Part shown: positions 46,182-57,040 of the stretch, in pieces
How the letters are laid out: every line of letters begins with the position of its first letter
Numbering within the stretch: the stretch's first letter is position 1
Source of the DNA: Hemerocallis citrina
Taxonomy: Eukaryota; Streptophyta; Magnoliopsida; Asparagales; Asphodelaceae
Assembly: GCA_017893485.1 (NCBI GenBank)
Contig: CM030363.1
Coordinates: 112,339,073 to 112,403,072, forward strand
Length of the DNA stretch: 64,000 nt
Reading direction: 5' to 3'
Program-made: the position numbers and the translations under genes
The notes under the pieces: model-generated
Told to the model about the DNA's origin: nothing
Databases searched by the model: none
What the model saw: the letters and a program-made list of their open reading frames with translations, nothing else

Positions 46182-47250
46182 ATTGAGTACCAAAATTTGC
46201 TAGATTAACTACTATTTGGAGAATCGAAAAAATTGATTAAAAAAATAGAAACTAAATTAAACTGAACAAAAGAAAAAATTAAACTAATTAAAAAGAACAA
46301 AATCTGAAATTTTGTGGTTTATTAATAGCAAAACTAAATCTAGGGCTTTTGATTTCACCTAGTTAATCTCACACAATTCATAATTCCATGAAACTAAAAA
46401 AAACTCTACCTTTCCAAATTGTAGGCCAAAATCCTCTAAGTATTAAATGTCTTCTCTCGAATAACACCAAACATATCCCTTACTAATAATTTTTCATATC
46501 TTTATATAAATTTAATTATTTGAAGATTTATTAAGTTCTATGGATTTTTCTACAGTCACATTAATTGCGGTAAATTAGCTCTAATTTCGCTTAATCAATG
46601 GTTAAGTACATAATTCTAAGCCACAAGTTACCTCTCGGCATTCCCCATGATTCAATAAATTAAACAATAGTTGGCCAAAAAATTGCATGCATTAAGAACA
46701 AAAAATAAAAACACAACCATGCAAAGTAGAAAAATAAAAAACATGGATTCAAATTGTGTTCTCAAAACTAGGCTACATCGATGCCATAGAAAAATAAAAT
46801 TAGTTAAAGATAATTTTGTCACTAATAAACATCTTATTGGATTGCATAATAATAAAAAATAGAAGAGAGAAGAAAGAACTCGTTGTTTGAGCCAAAAATT
46901 TGAAGCCACAACTCTCTTTCCTCTCTCCTGTCGCAAGCCAGAGCCGCAATAGCTTTTGTCTCTCTCTTGGTCTCCTTCTCGGATTTTGTGCGCAAGTAAA
47001 GTCAGAGCGCCCTTCTTCTTTTCTTCTCTTCTTTGGTTCTCTCTTCTATCTCGGGAACTGTGCCTCACCTTCCCCTCTCTTTTTCCCAATTAGAGCGGCC
47101 CCCTTCTTGTTTTTTCTTTTTCTTCTTCTTTTCTGGCTTTGGGAAGCATGCTCCTCTTTTTCTCTGCCTTCCGCAAGTCAAAGCCTGGTCTACTTATATA
47201 GGAAAAGGGAAAGTTTTTAAACATAATTAGTTAATAGGATAATATTAAAT
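46182..47250. other. Unassigned DNA splitting the duplicated flank
   Basis: AT-rich with a pyrimidine-rich stretch (46890-47180) that is open on the plus strand but shows no domain (TTCTTTTTCTTC runs). No TIR, LTR end or poly-A tail was found, so the nature of the 1.7-kb insertion is unknown. Confidence 0.4.
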
Positions 47251-47420
47251 GAGTAATGTCACACCCACTACCAATTTCATTACCAATCTCTTCACTACCT
47301 TAGGTAGCACACTATTATTAGAGTCGGTGTAGAGTGTGGTAGAACTCTTCAATAGGAGTGTGCCACCTAAGGTAGTGAAAAGAAAAGTAGTGAAATTGGT
47401 AGTGGGTGCAACATTACTCA
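47251..47420. mobile_element. MITE with about 60-bp inverted repeats
   Basis: GAGTAATGTCACACCCACTA on the left pairs with the inverse of TAGTGGGTGCAACATTACTC on the right. The pairing continues inward through CCAATTTCA(T/C)TAC, with CACTACCTTAGGTAGCACAC near the centre. The whole 170 bp can fold into one hairpin. It is non-coding. The superfamily is not assigned because the TSD is ambiguous. Confidence 0.75.
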
Positions 47421-48019
47421 TGATAAATTTCTGTTAATTAATTGAAATCTTACGATTAAGATTAAGCTTCTAATTTTTATAGCTAATTAACTACTTATCA
47501 TCATCAACTCACAATTCCATCCGGCCAATCATTACTTTTTTTAATTTTTTTAATTACAAAACATCATTTCACCCCCTTAGTTGAACATAATATTTTCTAT
47601 TTGTTCTTTAAAATGCCAATTTATAAAGCTCAAAATTTTCAGCATTCTTCATATAGAATCAACTTTGAGTTTTGAAATCTTTATCCTTATTTTGTTCTTT
47701 TATTTTATCAAAACGCAGATCTTTTGCACTTATCCATCTCATTTCTTCAAAAAAAAAAAACAAATAAATAAAAATAAGTTGAAAGGAGATAAAATACAAA
47801 GAAATAAACAAGAACTTGTAATTTTAATACGTGAAAAGAGTAATAAAAATTATATAAAAATTATACACATCAGAGGTCTATGAATTGGAGGAACTTTCTG
47901 GTGAAGGAACTATATACATAAATAAATAGTACAGGTAGTTAAACCTACCTTTTAAGCTAATGTAGTTGAAGCTCATGCAACCAAGAGGCAACTCTTCAAA
48001 TTCTTTTGGATTCAAAATG
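47421..48019. other. Spacer with the end of the duplicated flank
   Basis: Contains 47873-47925, the homologue of 31346-31397. Otherwise AT-rich, with an A14 run near 47750. No gene. Confidence 0.5.
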
Positions 48020-48672
48020 AGTTTCCACGAAATGTGTGGTGATAGTATTGTAAACCGTGTTTTACTGGTAAGTCTTAATATTGTGCTAAAGAGTTAATAG
48101 GGGTAAAAATAGCGGCTAATCAGGGCTGCACGATTCATGTACAAATCTTGGAGTCCTTAAGGGCAAGGTGGTCATTTTACGGCATCTATAGGCCACAATC
48201 CAAACATGGGTCAATCGCAGGCCCATCACCCCAGCCCAGCCCACAAGTTAAGACCACTAGTAACCCAATCAAGGGAAATTGACCAGTCGATTAAAGATGG
48301 TAATCAAATCCCTGGGAATATGGAGATATTAACTGATTAAATCTCTTAATTTAAGGGATCATCTGAATCAATTGAGAGAATCTTCCTCTAACTGCTCCTG
48401 CTCATGCCTATAAATACGACCCCTCCTCCAATTTTATCAGGTAATAAATCTTTTTCCCACTGAATCCTGCTTATTACTTCGGATTACTGACTTGATCATC
48501 GGAGGTTCTGTCGCAGGGATCACCCTCGGTGTTTCACGCTGCCTTTCTAACTTTCCAGCGTGACATCAACAAGTGCAACCACCATAACCTCCACCAAAAT
48601 CCACAAATGCTAGCCACTCGTCTAGATTTGATTGAGGGTTGGTATCATCTGTTGATCCCACATCGAAAAATG
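48020..48672 (+). repeat. Putative 5' LTR of a Tat-type Ty3 element
   Basis: A TATA box TATAAATA lies at 48409-48416. About 260 bp downstream the motif ATTGGCATCATCTATGGGAA (48674-48693) matches, in degenerate form, the TTGGCGCCGTCTGTGGGAA that follows the LTR in Tat-lineage elements. The 3' border is therefore near 48672. The 5' border is uncertain, and no partner LTR lies inside the window. Confidence 0.45.
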
Positions 48673-49258
48673 CAGCATCGGATTGGCATCATCTATGGGA
48701 AGCTTCTGATCCAGCCTCCCACTCAGATCCCTTATCCAAGGAGCCTCTTTCTACATGGCCCCAAAAGCGAAGAAGGGGGCGGCTATGAGTTGTTAGGTGG
48801 ACGTCCCGCCTCCTCCTCTGCTAAATTCGTCTTGAGGCGAAGCGGCCACTCTTGGGTCGCAACAATCATGCTCTGAACGAAGGCAGGGCCCCGACCCAGC
48901 CACCACTTGCTCAAAAGGACAGAGGGTCGACCGCCCTACGGGGTAGGACCTCCGAAACCTCATTAACAGTCGGCATCCGTCACCGCATCGAGTTCACCCG
49001 CTCTCAGAATGGGGGCACTCGCTCGAGGTAGCAACAAAACCGGAGCAGTCACTCACCCCTTTGACGGTCGGAGCAAAGCCTTTCTCTCGTGGACCGGCAG
49101 GCCCCAAAGGCCGATAAGGTGGAAGGAAAGTTCCTGCAAGCCCTCCGAGGGAGATCCCTGAACGACCGCCGTACGGACAACCCGCTCGCTGGTCCTGTTG
49201 AACATGAGGATTCCTACGGGTCAACCCTATTTGAGAGACGAAAAGACACGGTCCTAAA

Positions 49259-50218
49259 ATGACTGAAGGAAATGGAGGATCGACTTGCCCGCATAGGGGA
49301 AGATGGGAAGCAATCAAACAGGGGGTACCGCACAGTCTGACCCCCCCTTCTCTTCTTCCATGCATGAAGCCCCGATCCAGAAGCTTTAAGCCCTCTGCAT
49401 TCGAGGCCTACAATGGGGTGTCCAACCCAGCTGGTCACACTGAGGGCTTCAAAACTCTCATGATGGTCCCCAACATCTTGGATGCCTTCCTCTGCATGAC
49501 ATTTACTGCCATGTTGTGGGGTTCTGCGAGAGAGTGGTACTCCCGACCATCTACTCCTTCGACCAGCTCGATGAGAGCTTCCTGACCCACTTTGTAACCA
49601 ACCACAAAGCAGAGAAGATGAGTGCCTCCTTACTCTACTTGAGGTATAAAGTTGGAGAGGCACTCCAGGACTTTGTGTAAAGGTTTACAATAGATGCTCG
49701 TCTATCCCCTCCACTGACACCGAGGTTGCGGCAGCTGCCTTCAGGCACAACGTCCGACACGATCTCCTAAAGACCTCTCTTGCCAAGAAACCTCTCATGG
49801 ACTTTTCAGACCTCCTTCGAAGCAAGAAGTATATATAGACCAAGGAGGATCTACATCCTAAGGGACGAAAGGAATCTCCGCCAACAGGTAAAAGGAAGAT
49901 GGATAGCGCTAAGGCCCTAAAAAGATTCAGAAGGACACCTCGGGCCAAAGGCGACCTCCCCCTACATTTTAGTTCAAAAAGTTTATTCCTCTCAGTACTA
50001 ATGCCAGTGTCTCAGCGATAATGATGTAGGTGGAGGAAGTGGGGCTAATTTGAAATCCCACTCGGTCGAACACCCCCAACAAAAAGAGGGATAAAATGTT
50101 TTAGTGCCATTTCCACCGGGATCACGGTCACGAAACCGATGACTGTCGTGATCTGAAGGACGAGTTCGAACCTCTAATCAGGAGGGGCTACTTCTCCAAG
50201 TTCACTCGAAAAGACTAG
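49259..50218 (+). pseudogene. Tat-lineage Gag, multiply broken
   Basis: Recognisable blocks in shifting frames: FEAYNGVSNPAGHTEGFKTL, FTAMLWGSAREWYSR, a stretch equivalent to SFLTHFVTNHKAEK, LRYKVGEALQDFV, and finally a nucleocapsid-like CHFHRDHGHETDDCRDL followed by LKDEFEPLIRRGYF (about 50105-50200). These are signatures of Gag from Tat-type plant Ty3 elements. At least three frameshifts and several stops are present. The CxFHxDHGHxTxxC module replaces the usual zinc knuckle, as in this lineage. Confidence 0.82.
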
Positions 50219-50373
50219 AGGGTCTTGCCCCCTCTGCGGGGCCTCAACAAGCGCCCGGTTAAAGACTTTGAACCTCTTAAGGCCAAGGAAATAGTCATCC
50301 TCCATTCCATCCATGAAGGACCGTTGGGGGAAACTCCAACTCCTCCCGAAAGGCATTTGTCCGAGAAGTCAAC

Positions 50374-50697
50374 TCAGTTGACAATTGGCTTAAGCCTATC
50401 CCGAGAATGTTTCAACCCATCAAATGCAGCTAGGAAGAGGATGTTGACGGAACTATCATTGTCGATAAGGATACGACGAACTTTATGGTTCGACAAACTG
50501 AGGTTGATTACCAACGCATCACAGTGAGAAGTACAAATTTCCTCGAGGCCCTCACCGAGGAAGAGACGGAAACCCTGGGCCTTTGAGGGGCGGACAATTG
50601 TGAACCAACCGAAGCACAAAAAATCTGAGTCTAGACAGAAATGTATGTGCTCATCAGGGGGGAGGGGGGTACTGTTCAAACGATCGTACACCATCAC
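50374..50697 (-). pseudogene. Tat protease segment in inverted orientation
   Basis: On the minus strand an open stretch of 107 codons reads FLGEGLEEICTSHCDALVIN, LSLSNHKVRRILIDNDSSVN and ILFLAAFDGL. This is the protease region of Tat-type elements (usual DALV...NHKVRRILVD.GSS). The active site DNDSS has Asn-Asp-Ser in place of the usual Asp-Ser/Thr-Gly, so the catalytic triad is not kept. Gag before it and integrase after it lie on the plus strand, so this piece has been inverted. Confidence 0.75.
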
Positions 50698-51100
50698 CGA
50701 CAGATGACCCTATCTCCGATGCCTGACTCCCGAAGAAGCCTAATATGCCCTCTAAGAGATGCATGAGGGAGTCGGCAGCGGCCATATGGGAGCCAGATCT
50801 CTCACAGGGAATATCCCAAATCACAGGTACTACTGTCCAACTATATTACAAGATGCTCAAGAACTCTTCCGAAGTTGTGGCCCCGTCAAAGGTTCTCCTC
50901 CATCTAGCACACCCCCCAAGTCAAGCTCACATCATTGGCGAGTCCAACCCCCTTTAACATGTGGGAAATGGATCTAGTCAGGCCCTTCCCGAAGGCGATG
51001 GGTCAACGATGCTTTCTCATTGTGGCCATCAACTATTTTACCAAGTGGATCAAGGATGAAAACCTTACCTCCATAATCGAGTATCAAGCTTCCCTTGACC
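50698..51100 (+). pseudogene. Tat integrase, N-terminal part
   Basis: Reads MHEGVGSGHMGARSLTGNI and YYCPTILQDAQELFRSCG (the HHCC zinc domain, second cysteine pair lost in a frameshift), then in another frame SPTPFNMWEMDLVRPFPKAM and FLIVAINYFTKWI (start of the DDE core with Asp in MDLVRPFP). The core is cut short after SIIEYQ, where the 66-bp repeats begin. No RT or RNase H is present between protease and integrase, so a large internal deletion has occurred. Confidence 0.82.
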
Positions 51101-51103
51101 CTT

Positions 51104-51400
51104 GGTATGGTAATCTAGGTCACTCACGAATTACTCCCATAGGTTCGCCTGGCTCGTCCCTCACCCTTTAGCATGGTAATTCGGGTCACTCGAGAATCAC
51201 TCCAACATGTTCGCTGACCTGTCCCTTACCCTTTGGCATGGTAATCCGATTCACTGGCGAATTACTCCAACAGATTCACCTGGCCTGTCCCTCGCCCTTC
51301 AGTGTGCTAATTCGGTTCATTCACGAATTACTCCAACATGATAGCTCGGCCTGCCTCTCGGGCTCGGCAAATTCGTTCTGTGCAGAGAGGGTTGACATGA
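51104..51400 (+). repeat. 66-bp tandem repeats, array 1
   Basis: Four to five units, period about 66 bp, with core GGTAAT(C/T)CGG(G/A)TCACT and a second core CTCGTCCCTCACCCTT. The array follows the truncated integrase. Confidence 0.88.
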
Positions 51401-52537
51401 CCGAGTGTAATACCCTGATTTTTCAATTAATGAAAATTTATTTTATTTTGCACGTAGTGTGCACGTGCAACATTTTGATTGAATTAAAATCTTATAATTA
51501 TTTTATTGTGATGAGTATAAATATTTAAATATGTGTTCTCAAATTATTTTTATACAAAAGCCTTTTCTTTAAATGGATAGAAAGTCATATTTTAAAGCCT
51601 CTTTCTTAAAGCCCAAAATGTATTTTTATTTATTTTATTTTTACTATTTTGGCCCACAAAACTAAAGCCCATGGATTAATTTATTTAAAAAGTCTATTTT
51701 ATTTTTATGTAAAAATCAAATGCACAATTTTTGGGCCTAGTTGCAATGCACGTGCACTACAGGTACACGTGCAATGCACACTACTCCTAGTAGGCCGGGT
51801 ACACTTCTTTTGGAGGGAGATTCAAAAGTTTAGTGGTGGTCATGGTGTGGTAGTTATGTGAATGTGGGTAGTTGTGGTAACTCCTACTCTCATCCTAGCC
51901 TTCCGTCCTACAACCAACCAACTAATCCTAGCCCTCCATTCTAGTTGATTTCTAGTATAAATACCCCCCCCCCCCGGCTAGTATTCTTATGCAATTATAT
52001 CTTTCCAAACTATAGTCTAATTTAGTAGTAAGTTGTGAGTAAAAGATTGAGAGGGTTATGTGGGATTGCTTGCATTTTCCAAGGAGGAGAAGAGGCCGGC
52101 CATCACTAGGAGGAGCTCGGGATTGGTGCTTGTGGAGCTTGTGCGCGCATCGTCTAGGAGGAGGTGCATCTTGTTGCAAGAACTTAGTTGCTATTGTGTT
52201 TGTTCTCTCCATATAAGGTGGGTAAAATTCTCCGTATTTCTAAAGTAGAAATGCTTGCTAGAATGAATGAATGATAGTGGATTTGATTTTCCTTATTTCT
52301 AAATTAGAAATGATGCTAGCATTATATTGAGAAATGATGCATGAAAAATACTAATAAGAGTATACTTCTAATTGGAAAATTGACCTATGAATGGATTGGA
52401 ATGTGAGTATGCAATTGTATGTGACCTGATTAGTAAAAATCTAAGTTGACATGGATTAATTTTAACCATGAATGTGAACTTGGCTAATAAAGAGATTAGT
52501 GGCATTAATTGTTGAGAAATGTCGAGAAAGAATCTTT

Positions 52538-53285
52538 CGGGTAAGTCGACTTAGGACCTTGTAAGTTGACTTATGTGCTCATTTAAGTCGACTTGTATTT
52601 TTATAAGTCAACTTCTTGCTTAAATTATTTACTTAAAATCATGGATGTTTTCCCCTGGACAGTCGACTTACTATAGTATAAGTCGACTGGTACTGATGCA
52701 TTTTTATAAACTCGAATGTTCTACTCTTTTGAAATACATGAGACTTTATAAAGATAATTTGGGAATTGTTGCATGAAATAAAATGTGTGATCAGAACTAG
52801 GATTTTGATATGTATATTTTTGGGAAATTATACCGTGCAAAAGAACTAGAAATGAAGAAGATTAATATAGTAAAGATTGAAGTGACATTATAGATGCATG
52901 AAAACATGAATTATGAATATTCGTTAGTACTTCTCATTTTGAGAACAATGTGATAACCATGAAATGTGAATTATTCTTGTTGAAGAATAGCGTGACAAAA
53001 TATGATGTGTGATTCCTTAATTTGAGATTTTAAACTGGTCAGTCGACCTAATGTGTGTAGCAGTCGACTGTATAGAATTTGAGAAATTACATAATTGAAC
53101 TCTGCAGAATAGCCGACTGTGTTGAACGGCAGTCGACTGTCCTGTGATTGATAATTGAAATCAGAACACTGCGGAACAGCCGACTGCCGTGTGCAGCAGT
53201 CGACTCTCCCGAGTGGTTATAAAGAACTTGAATTGACTGAACAAGTCAACTGGAAGAGATCCAAGTCGACTGTCCAGAGTGTTTA
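52538..53285. repeat. AGTCGACT cluster in the solo LTR
   Basis: About a dozen copies of AGTCGACT, AGCCGACT and AGTCAACT, several as pairs 20-30 bp apart, in the same relative part of the LTR as at 5250 and 13320. Confidence 0.8.
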
Positions 53286-53737
53286 GTTATGTCAGAGAAC
53301 ATTATTCTGTTATTTTGAAGATTGTGAACCTTATGGTGGGTGTTGATAAACTCTATTTGTTGCTGCATGAGATGAATCATAGATTTGAATTGAGAATTAC
53401 ATGAATATGAAAGCTAAGATCATGATATGCTGAGGCAATGAAAAATGAATTCATGAGTTGGGAATGCTCAATGTTGGAAATTGTGAATTTGAATTGAAAT
53501 GAAAGAGTAGCTAAGTCTCCCCCGGCATTTGGAAAGAAATGAAATGAATATTGAAAAGAAAGACCAAGGTTGGTCATGTTGAAATGAATGAATAAGTCCG
53601 GTTTAGTGGAGAGGCTAACTCTAAAGCTTTGATTTTGTTCATGATTCTAATAAAAACTAAGAATTAGTACATAGTGGAGATGTGATGAAAGTAGGAGAAA
53701 AACACGAGTGAGAGCCATCGGATTTGCGGCGGAGGGT

Positions 53738-53990
53738 ATTTCACAGGTTCTTCACGATGAGTCATGACATGATGTGGATACGGCTCCAGGGTGCCGTGGC
53801 GGCGGAGAGTATTTCACAGGTTCTTCACGATGCGTCGTGACATGACGTGGATACTGCTCCAGGGTACCGTCCCTGTGGTGACACTTGTGGGATGTTTGGT
53901 GACTGCATGAGGATCGTGTGCCATGAAGGAGGCTGAATTGTCCATAGGTTCTTCACGATGAGTCGTGACATGACGTGGGATTCCCCTCCA
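53738..53990. repeat. Three-copy motif in the LTR
   Basis: GGTTCTTCACGATG(A/C)GTC(A/G)TGAC recurs near 53747, 53818 and 53948, separated by GTGGATAC(G/T)GCTCCAGGGT blocks. It is the counterpart of the CATGAC(A)CATCATGCAG motif at 26480-26620. Confidence 0.75.
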
Positions 53991-54606
53991 GTTTCTGTAC
54001 ACGTGCTTGCACTCATAGATCATCTAAGACACTACCGTAGTTACAGTAGTAGATTAAGTCATGGCGAGGGATTGAATCCTACAAAGATGAAGAACGATTA
54101 AGAGGCTTGCCCTCGGACCTATGTAGTATGGGATGCATAGACTCCGAACAAGTGTGCATTAGTGTCATGTAACATAACTAATTGCATTAAGGACTAAGTG
54201 CACAATCACAACACGACATCAATAGGGTAGTCCCTGTAGCTTGATTTGTGACAAGTTTGTGTTTGCTAAATATGGAAAATTAAGTTATACTATTTCCGGC
54301 ATAGAGAGGATGGCCGTGTATAATGATCGTCGGTTGAATAAACTGACGTACCCACAGTCTTATATGCAGGTAAATGGCATGTTAAAGGTTAAAGAGGAAT
54401 GGATGCTTAAAGATTATACCATGTTGTTGTACATTTATTTAAATGTTGTAAAATTTTACTTCCGCTGTGCAGATGAAAAGTGTAATATGATGTAAACTCT
54501 GATGTAAAGTGAAAGTATAAATTTCCTTGTAAAATTGTACTAAAGAAAGTGAAAAGATCCTGTAGAACATCTCGAATTCAGTGTATTTGGGATTCGGGGC
54601 GTTACA

Positions 54607-54723
54607 CTGAGTGCCTCAAACATTAGAGCCTCATATTATCATCCATATAACAAGAAATAAATGTTCAAACTAAGGATCAAAGAAAGAAGTCTTTTATTAA
54701 AAGAGAAATAAGTACAAGTTGGG
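54607..54723 (+). repeat. Tat 3'-region segment, left copy of a duplication
   Basis: Continues array 1 across the solo LTR (GTGCCTCAAACATTAGAGCC...) and matches 60270-60389. Homology ends at TACAAGTTGGG, where chromovirus RT sequence starts abruptly. Confidence 0.85.
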
Positions 54724-54728
54724 AGAAT

Positions 54729-55407
54729 ATGCTGTATGGGAAGCTTAGCAAGTGTGAGTTTTGGTTGGATCGTGTGACATTCTTGGGTCATATTATTTCT
54801 AGTGATGGAGTTTCTGTTGATCCGTCCAAGATTTCTGCAGTTAAGGATTGACTGACGCCGAAGTCAGTATCAAAAGTTCGGAGTTTTCTTGATCGAGCTG
54901 GGTACTCCAGGAAGTTCGTTCGAAATTTCTCAAAGATTGCACAGTCATTGGCTTAGTTGACTGGGAAGGATCAGAATTGTGTGAGATGAGTCATGTGATG
55001 AAGCCTTCGCTGAATTGAAGAATCAGTTGATGTCAGCACCTGTGTTGACTATACCAGATGGATCAAGAGGTTCTGTAATTCACGGTGATGCTTCGGGAAG
55101 AGGTTTGGGTGCTGTATTGATGCAATGAGGCAAGGTTGTTGCATATGTATCTAGACAATTGAGGCTGCATGAGAAGAATTATCCTACAAAAGATTTGGAG
55201 CTTGTAGCTGTGATTTTTGCCTTGAAGCTTTGGAGACATTATTTACTTGGAGACCGAGTAGAGATTTTCACTGACCACAAAAGTCTCAAGTATGTGTTCA
55301 CTCAGAAAGAGCTGAATATGAGGCAAAGGCGATGGTTAGAATTGATGGCAGATTATGATATCAGTTTGTAGTATCATCTTGGAAAGATTAATTCGGTACC
55401 TGATGCT
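54729..55407 (+). pseudogene. RT C-terminus and RNase H of the truncated chromovirus
   Basis: KLSKCEFWLDRVTFLGHIIS, then after frame changes RNase H motifs ([51 protein letters not shown]) and PDALSRRP. There are several stops and at least two frameshifts between 54850 and 55160. Confidence 0.87.
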
Positions 55408-56290
55408 TTGAGCAGAAGACCTGTTATGATTCTTACTGAGCAGAAAGATCTTGTGGAATCTATGAGGAGATTAGATTTGGAAGTGGTATTTTCTTGTTCC
55501 GAGCAGAGTTGTATGGTGCTTCAGTTGCAGTCGTCTTTGGTGGATCAGATTAAGGAAGCACAGTCTGGTGATGTGCAGTTGCAGAAGTTTCATGCTGAAG
55601 TCGAAATTGGTTCAAGGACTGATATGGTGATTCATGAGGATGGATCTCTCTACTTTGGGACTCGTCTATGTGTTCCAAAGGGGAAAGTCAGGCAGAAGTT
55701 ACTTGAAATAGCTCACTGTTCGTCGTATTCTATTCATCCCGGTGGTACGAAGATGTATCGAGAATTGAAGTTGCATTTCTGGTGGCATGGTATGAAGAGA
55801 GTTGTTGCAAGATTTGTTTCTCGGTGTCTGATCTGCCAGCAAGTGAAAGCAAAATATTAGAGGACTGCCGGACTTCTTCAACCACTTCCTATTCTGGAGT
55901 GGAAGTGGGAGAATATTACTATGGATTTTGTGACTGCTTTGCCTAAAAGTTCCAAGGGTCACAATGCCATCTGGGTGATTGTGGGTCGCTTGACAAAGAG
56001 TGCTCATTTCATTCCTTTCAGAGTGGGCCAATCTATAGAGAGCCTTGCAGAGAAGTATATGCAAGAGATTATGAGATTGCATGGTGTTCCTGTCAGTATT
56101 ATATTAGAAAGAGATACTAGATTCAGATCTCAATTCTGGGAAAGTCTTTAGAACAGTCTTGGGAGTAAGTTGAGATTCAGTACTGCATTCCATCCACAGA
56201 CAGATGGACAATCGGAGAGGATTATTTAGACATTGGAGGATATGTTGAGGTCCTGTGTTCTTCAGTTTGGAGGATCTTAGGAGGATCATC
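55408..56290 (+). pseudogene. Integrase of the truncated chromovirus
   Basis: HHCC zinc domain (CSSYSIHPGGTKMYREL, CLICQQVKAKY) followed by the core (TMDFVTALPKSSKGHNAIWV, LHGVPVSIILERDTRFRSQF, HPQTDGQSER). The second catalytic Asp, normally in SDRD, is changed: the motif reads LERD. Stops at 55858, 56149 and 56227 also break it. Confidence 0.88.
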
Positions 56291-56959
56291 TACACGGTGG
56301 AGTCTTCATTCAACAATAGCTACCAAGCAAGTCTTAAGGCAGCTCCGTATGAAGCTTTGTATGGTTAGAAGTGTAGATCACTAGTGTGCTGGGATGATAT
56401 TGGTGAAAGTAAGCTTTTGGGTCCAGAGTTGATCACGAGGACTGTTGATGGAGTGGCCCAGATCAGGAAGCATTTGCAGGCCGCACAGGACAGGCAGAGG
56501 AAATGGGTAGACATTCATAGGAGACCGTTGGAATTCGAAGTGGGTGACCATGTGTTCCTCAAGGTATCACCATGGAGAGGTGTTATCCGTTTTGGAGGAG
56601 GGGGCAAGCTAAGCCCTAGATTCATTGGTCCGTTTGATATGGTAGAGCGAGTAGGCAAGGTGGCCTATAGACTCGCGTTGCAACTAGATCTTTCTGAAGT
56701 GCATGTTGTCTTCCATGTTTCTCAGCTCAGGAGGTATGTCCGGGATGATAGTCATGTTATTAACTACTCGGAATTGTCGGTCCAACCAGATTTGTCCTGT
56801 GAGATTCATCCAGTTTCAATTGTGGATCGACGGGAGAAGATTTTGAAGAATAAGGTTATCAAATTGGTTCGTGTTGCTTTGAATCCTCACTCTTCTGGTG
56901 AGTCAACTTAGAAGCTTGAAGATGAGATTCGGAAGAAGTTCCCCCATCTTTTTGTATAG
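56291..56959 (+). pseudogene. Integrase C-terminus and chromodomain
   Basis: Open from 56384 for 175 codons: GPELITRTVD, FEVGDHVFLKVSPWRGVIRF, LSPRFIGPFDMVERVGKVAY and VFHVSQLRRYV, then the chromodomain start VDRREKILKNKVIKLVRVAL. The canonical WRNH...EATWE is largely lost to substitutions and a stop, and the family ending (EDEIRKKFPHLFV) follows the stop. Confidence 0.88.
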
Positions 56960-57026
56960 TTCTTTTCTTTTCTTGGGGGTTACCCTACTACCACTTGCTT
57001 AAATTTCAATGACGAAATTTTATTGT

Positions 57027-57040
57027 ATGGTGGGTAGGAT
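57027..57040 (+). other. Polypurine tract
   Basis: ATGGTGGGTAGGAT immediately before the LTR start TGTAACTACT. Confidence 0.7.

Larger units (their letters stand above)
51406..54606 (+). mobile_element. Ty3-type solo LTR
   Basis: Starts TGTAATACCCTGATTTTT and ends CGGGGCGTTACA, the inverse of the LTRs at 3981 and 12061, so it is the same family in plus orientation. CCGAG (51401-51405) and CTGAG (54607-54611) fit a TSD with one transition. TATAAATA lies at 51956-51963, followed by a C tract. It contains an AGTCGACT cluster and three copies of an LTR minisatellite motif. No coding. Confidence 0.9.

Noticed and set aside
46900..47220. Phe/Leu/Ser-rich 106-codon frame
   Set aside because: Pyrimidine-tract translation without motif or homologous context.
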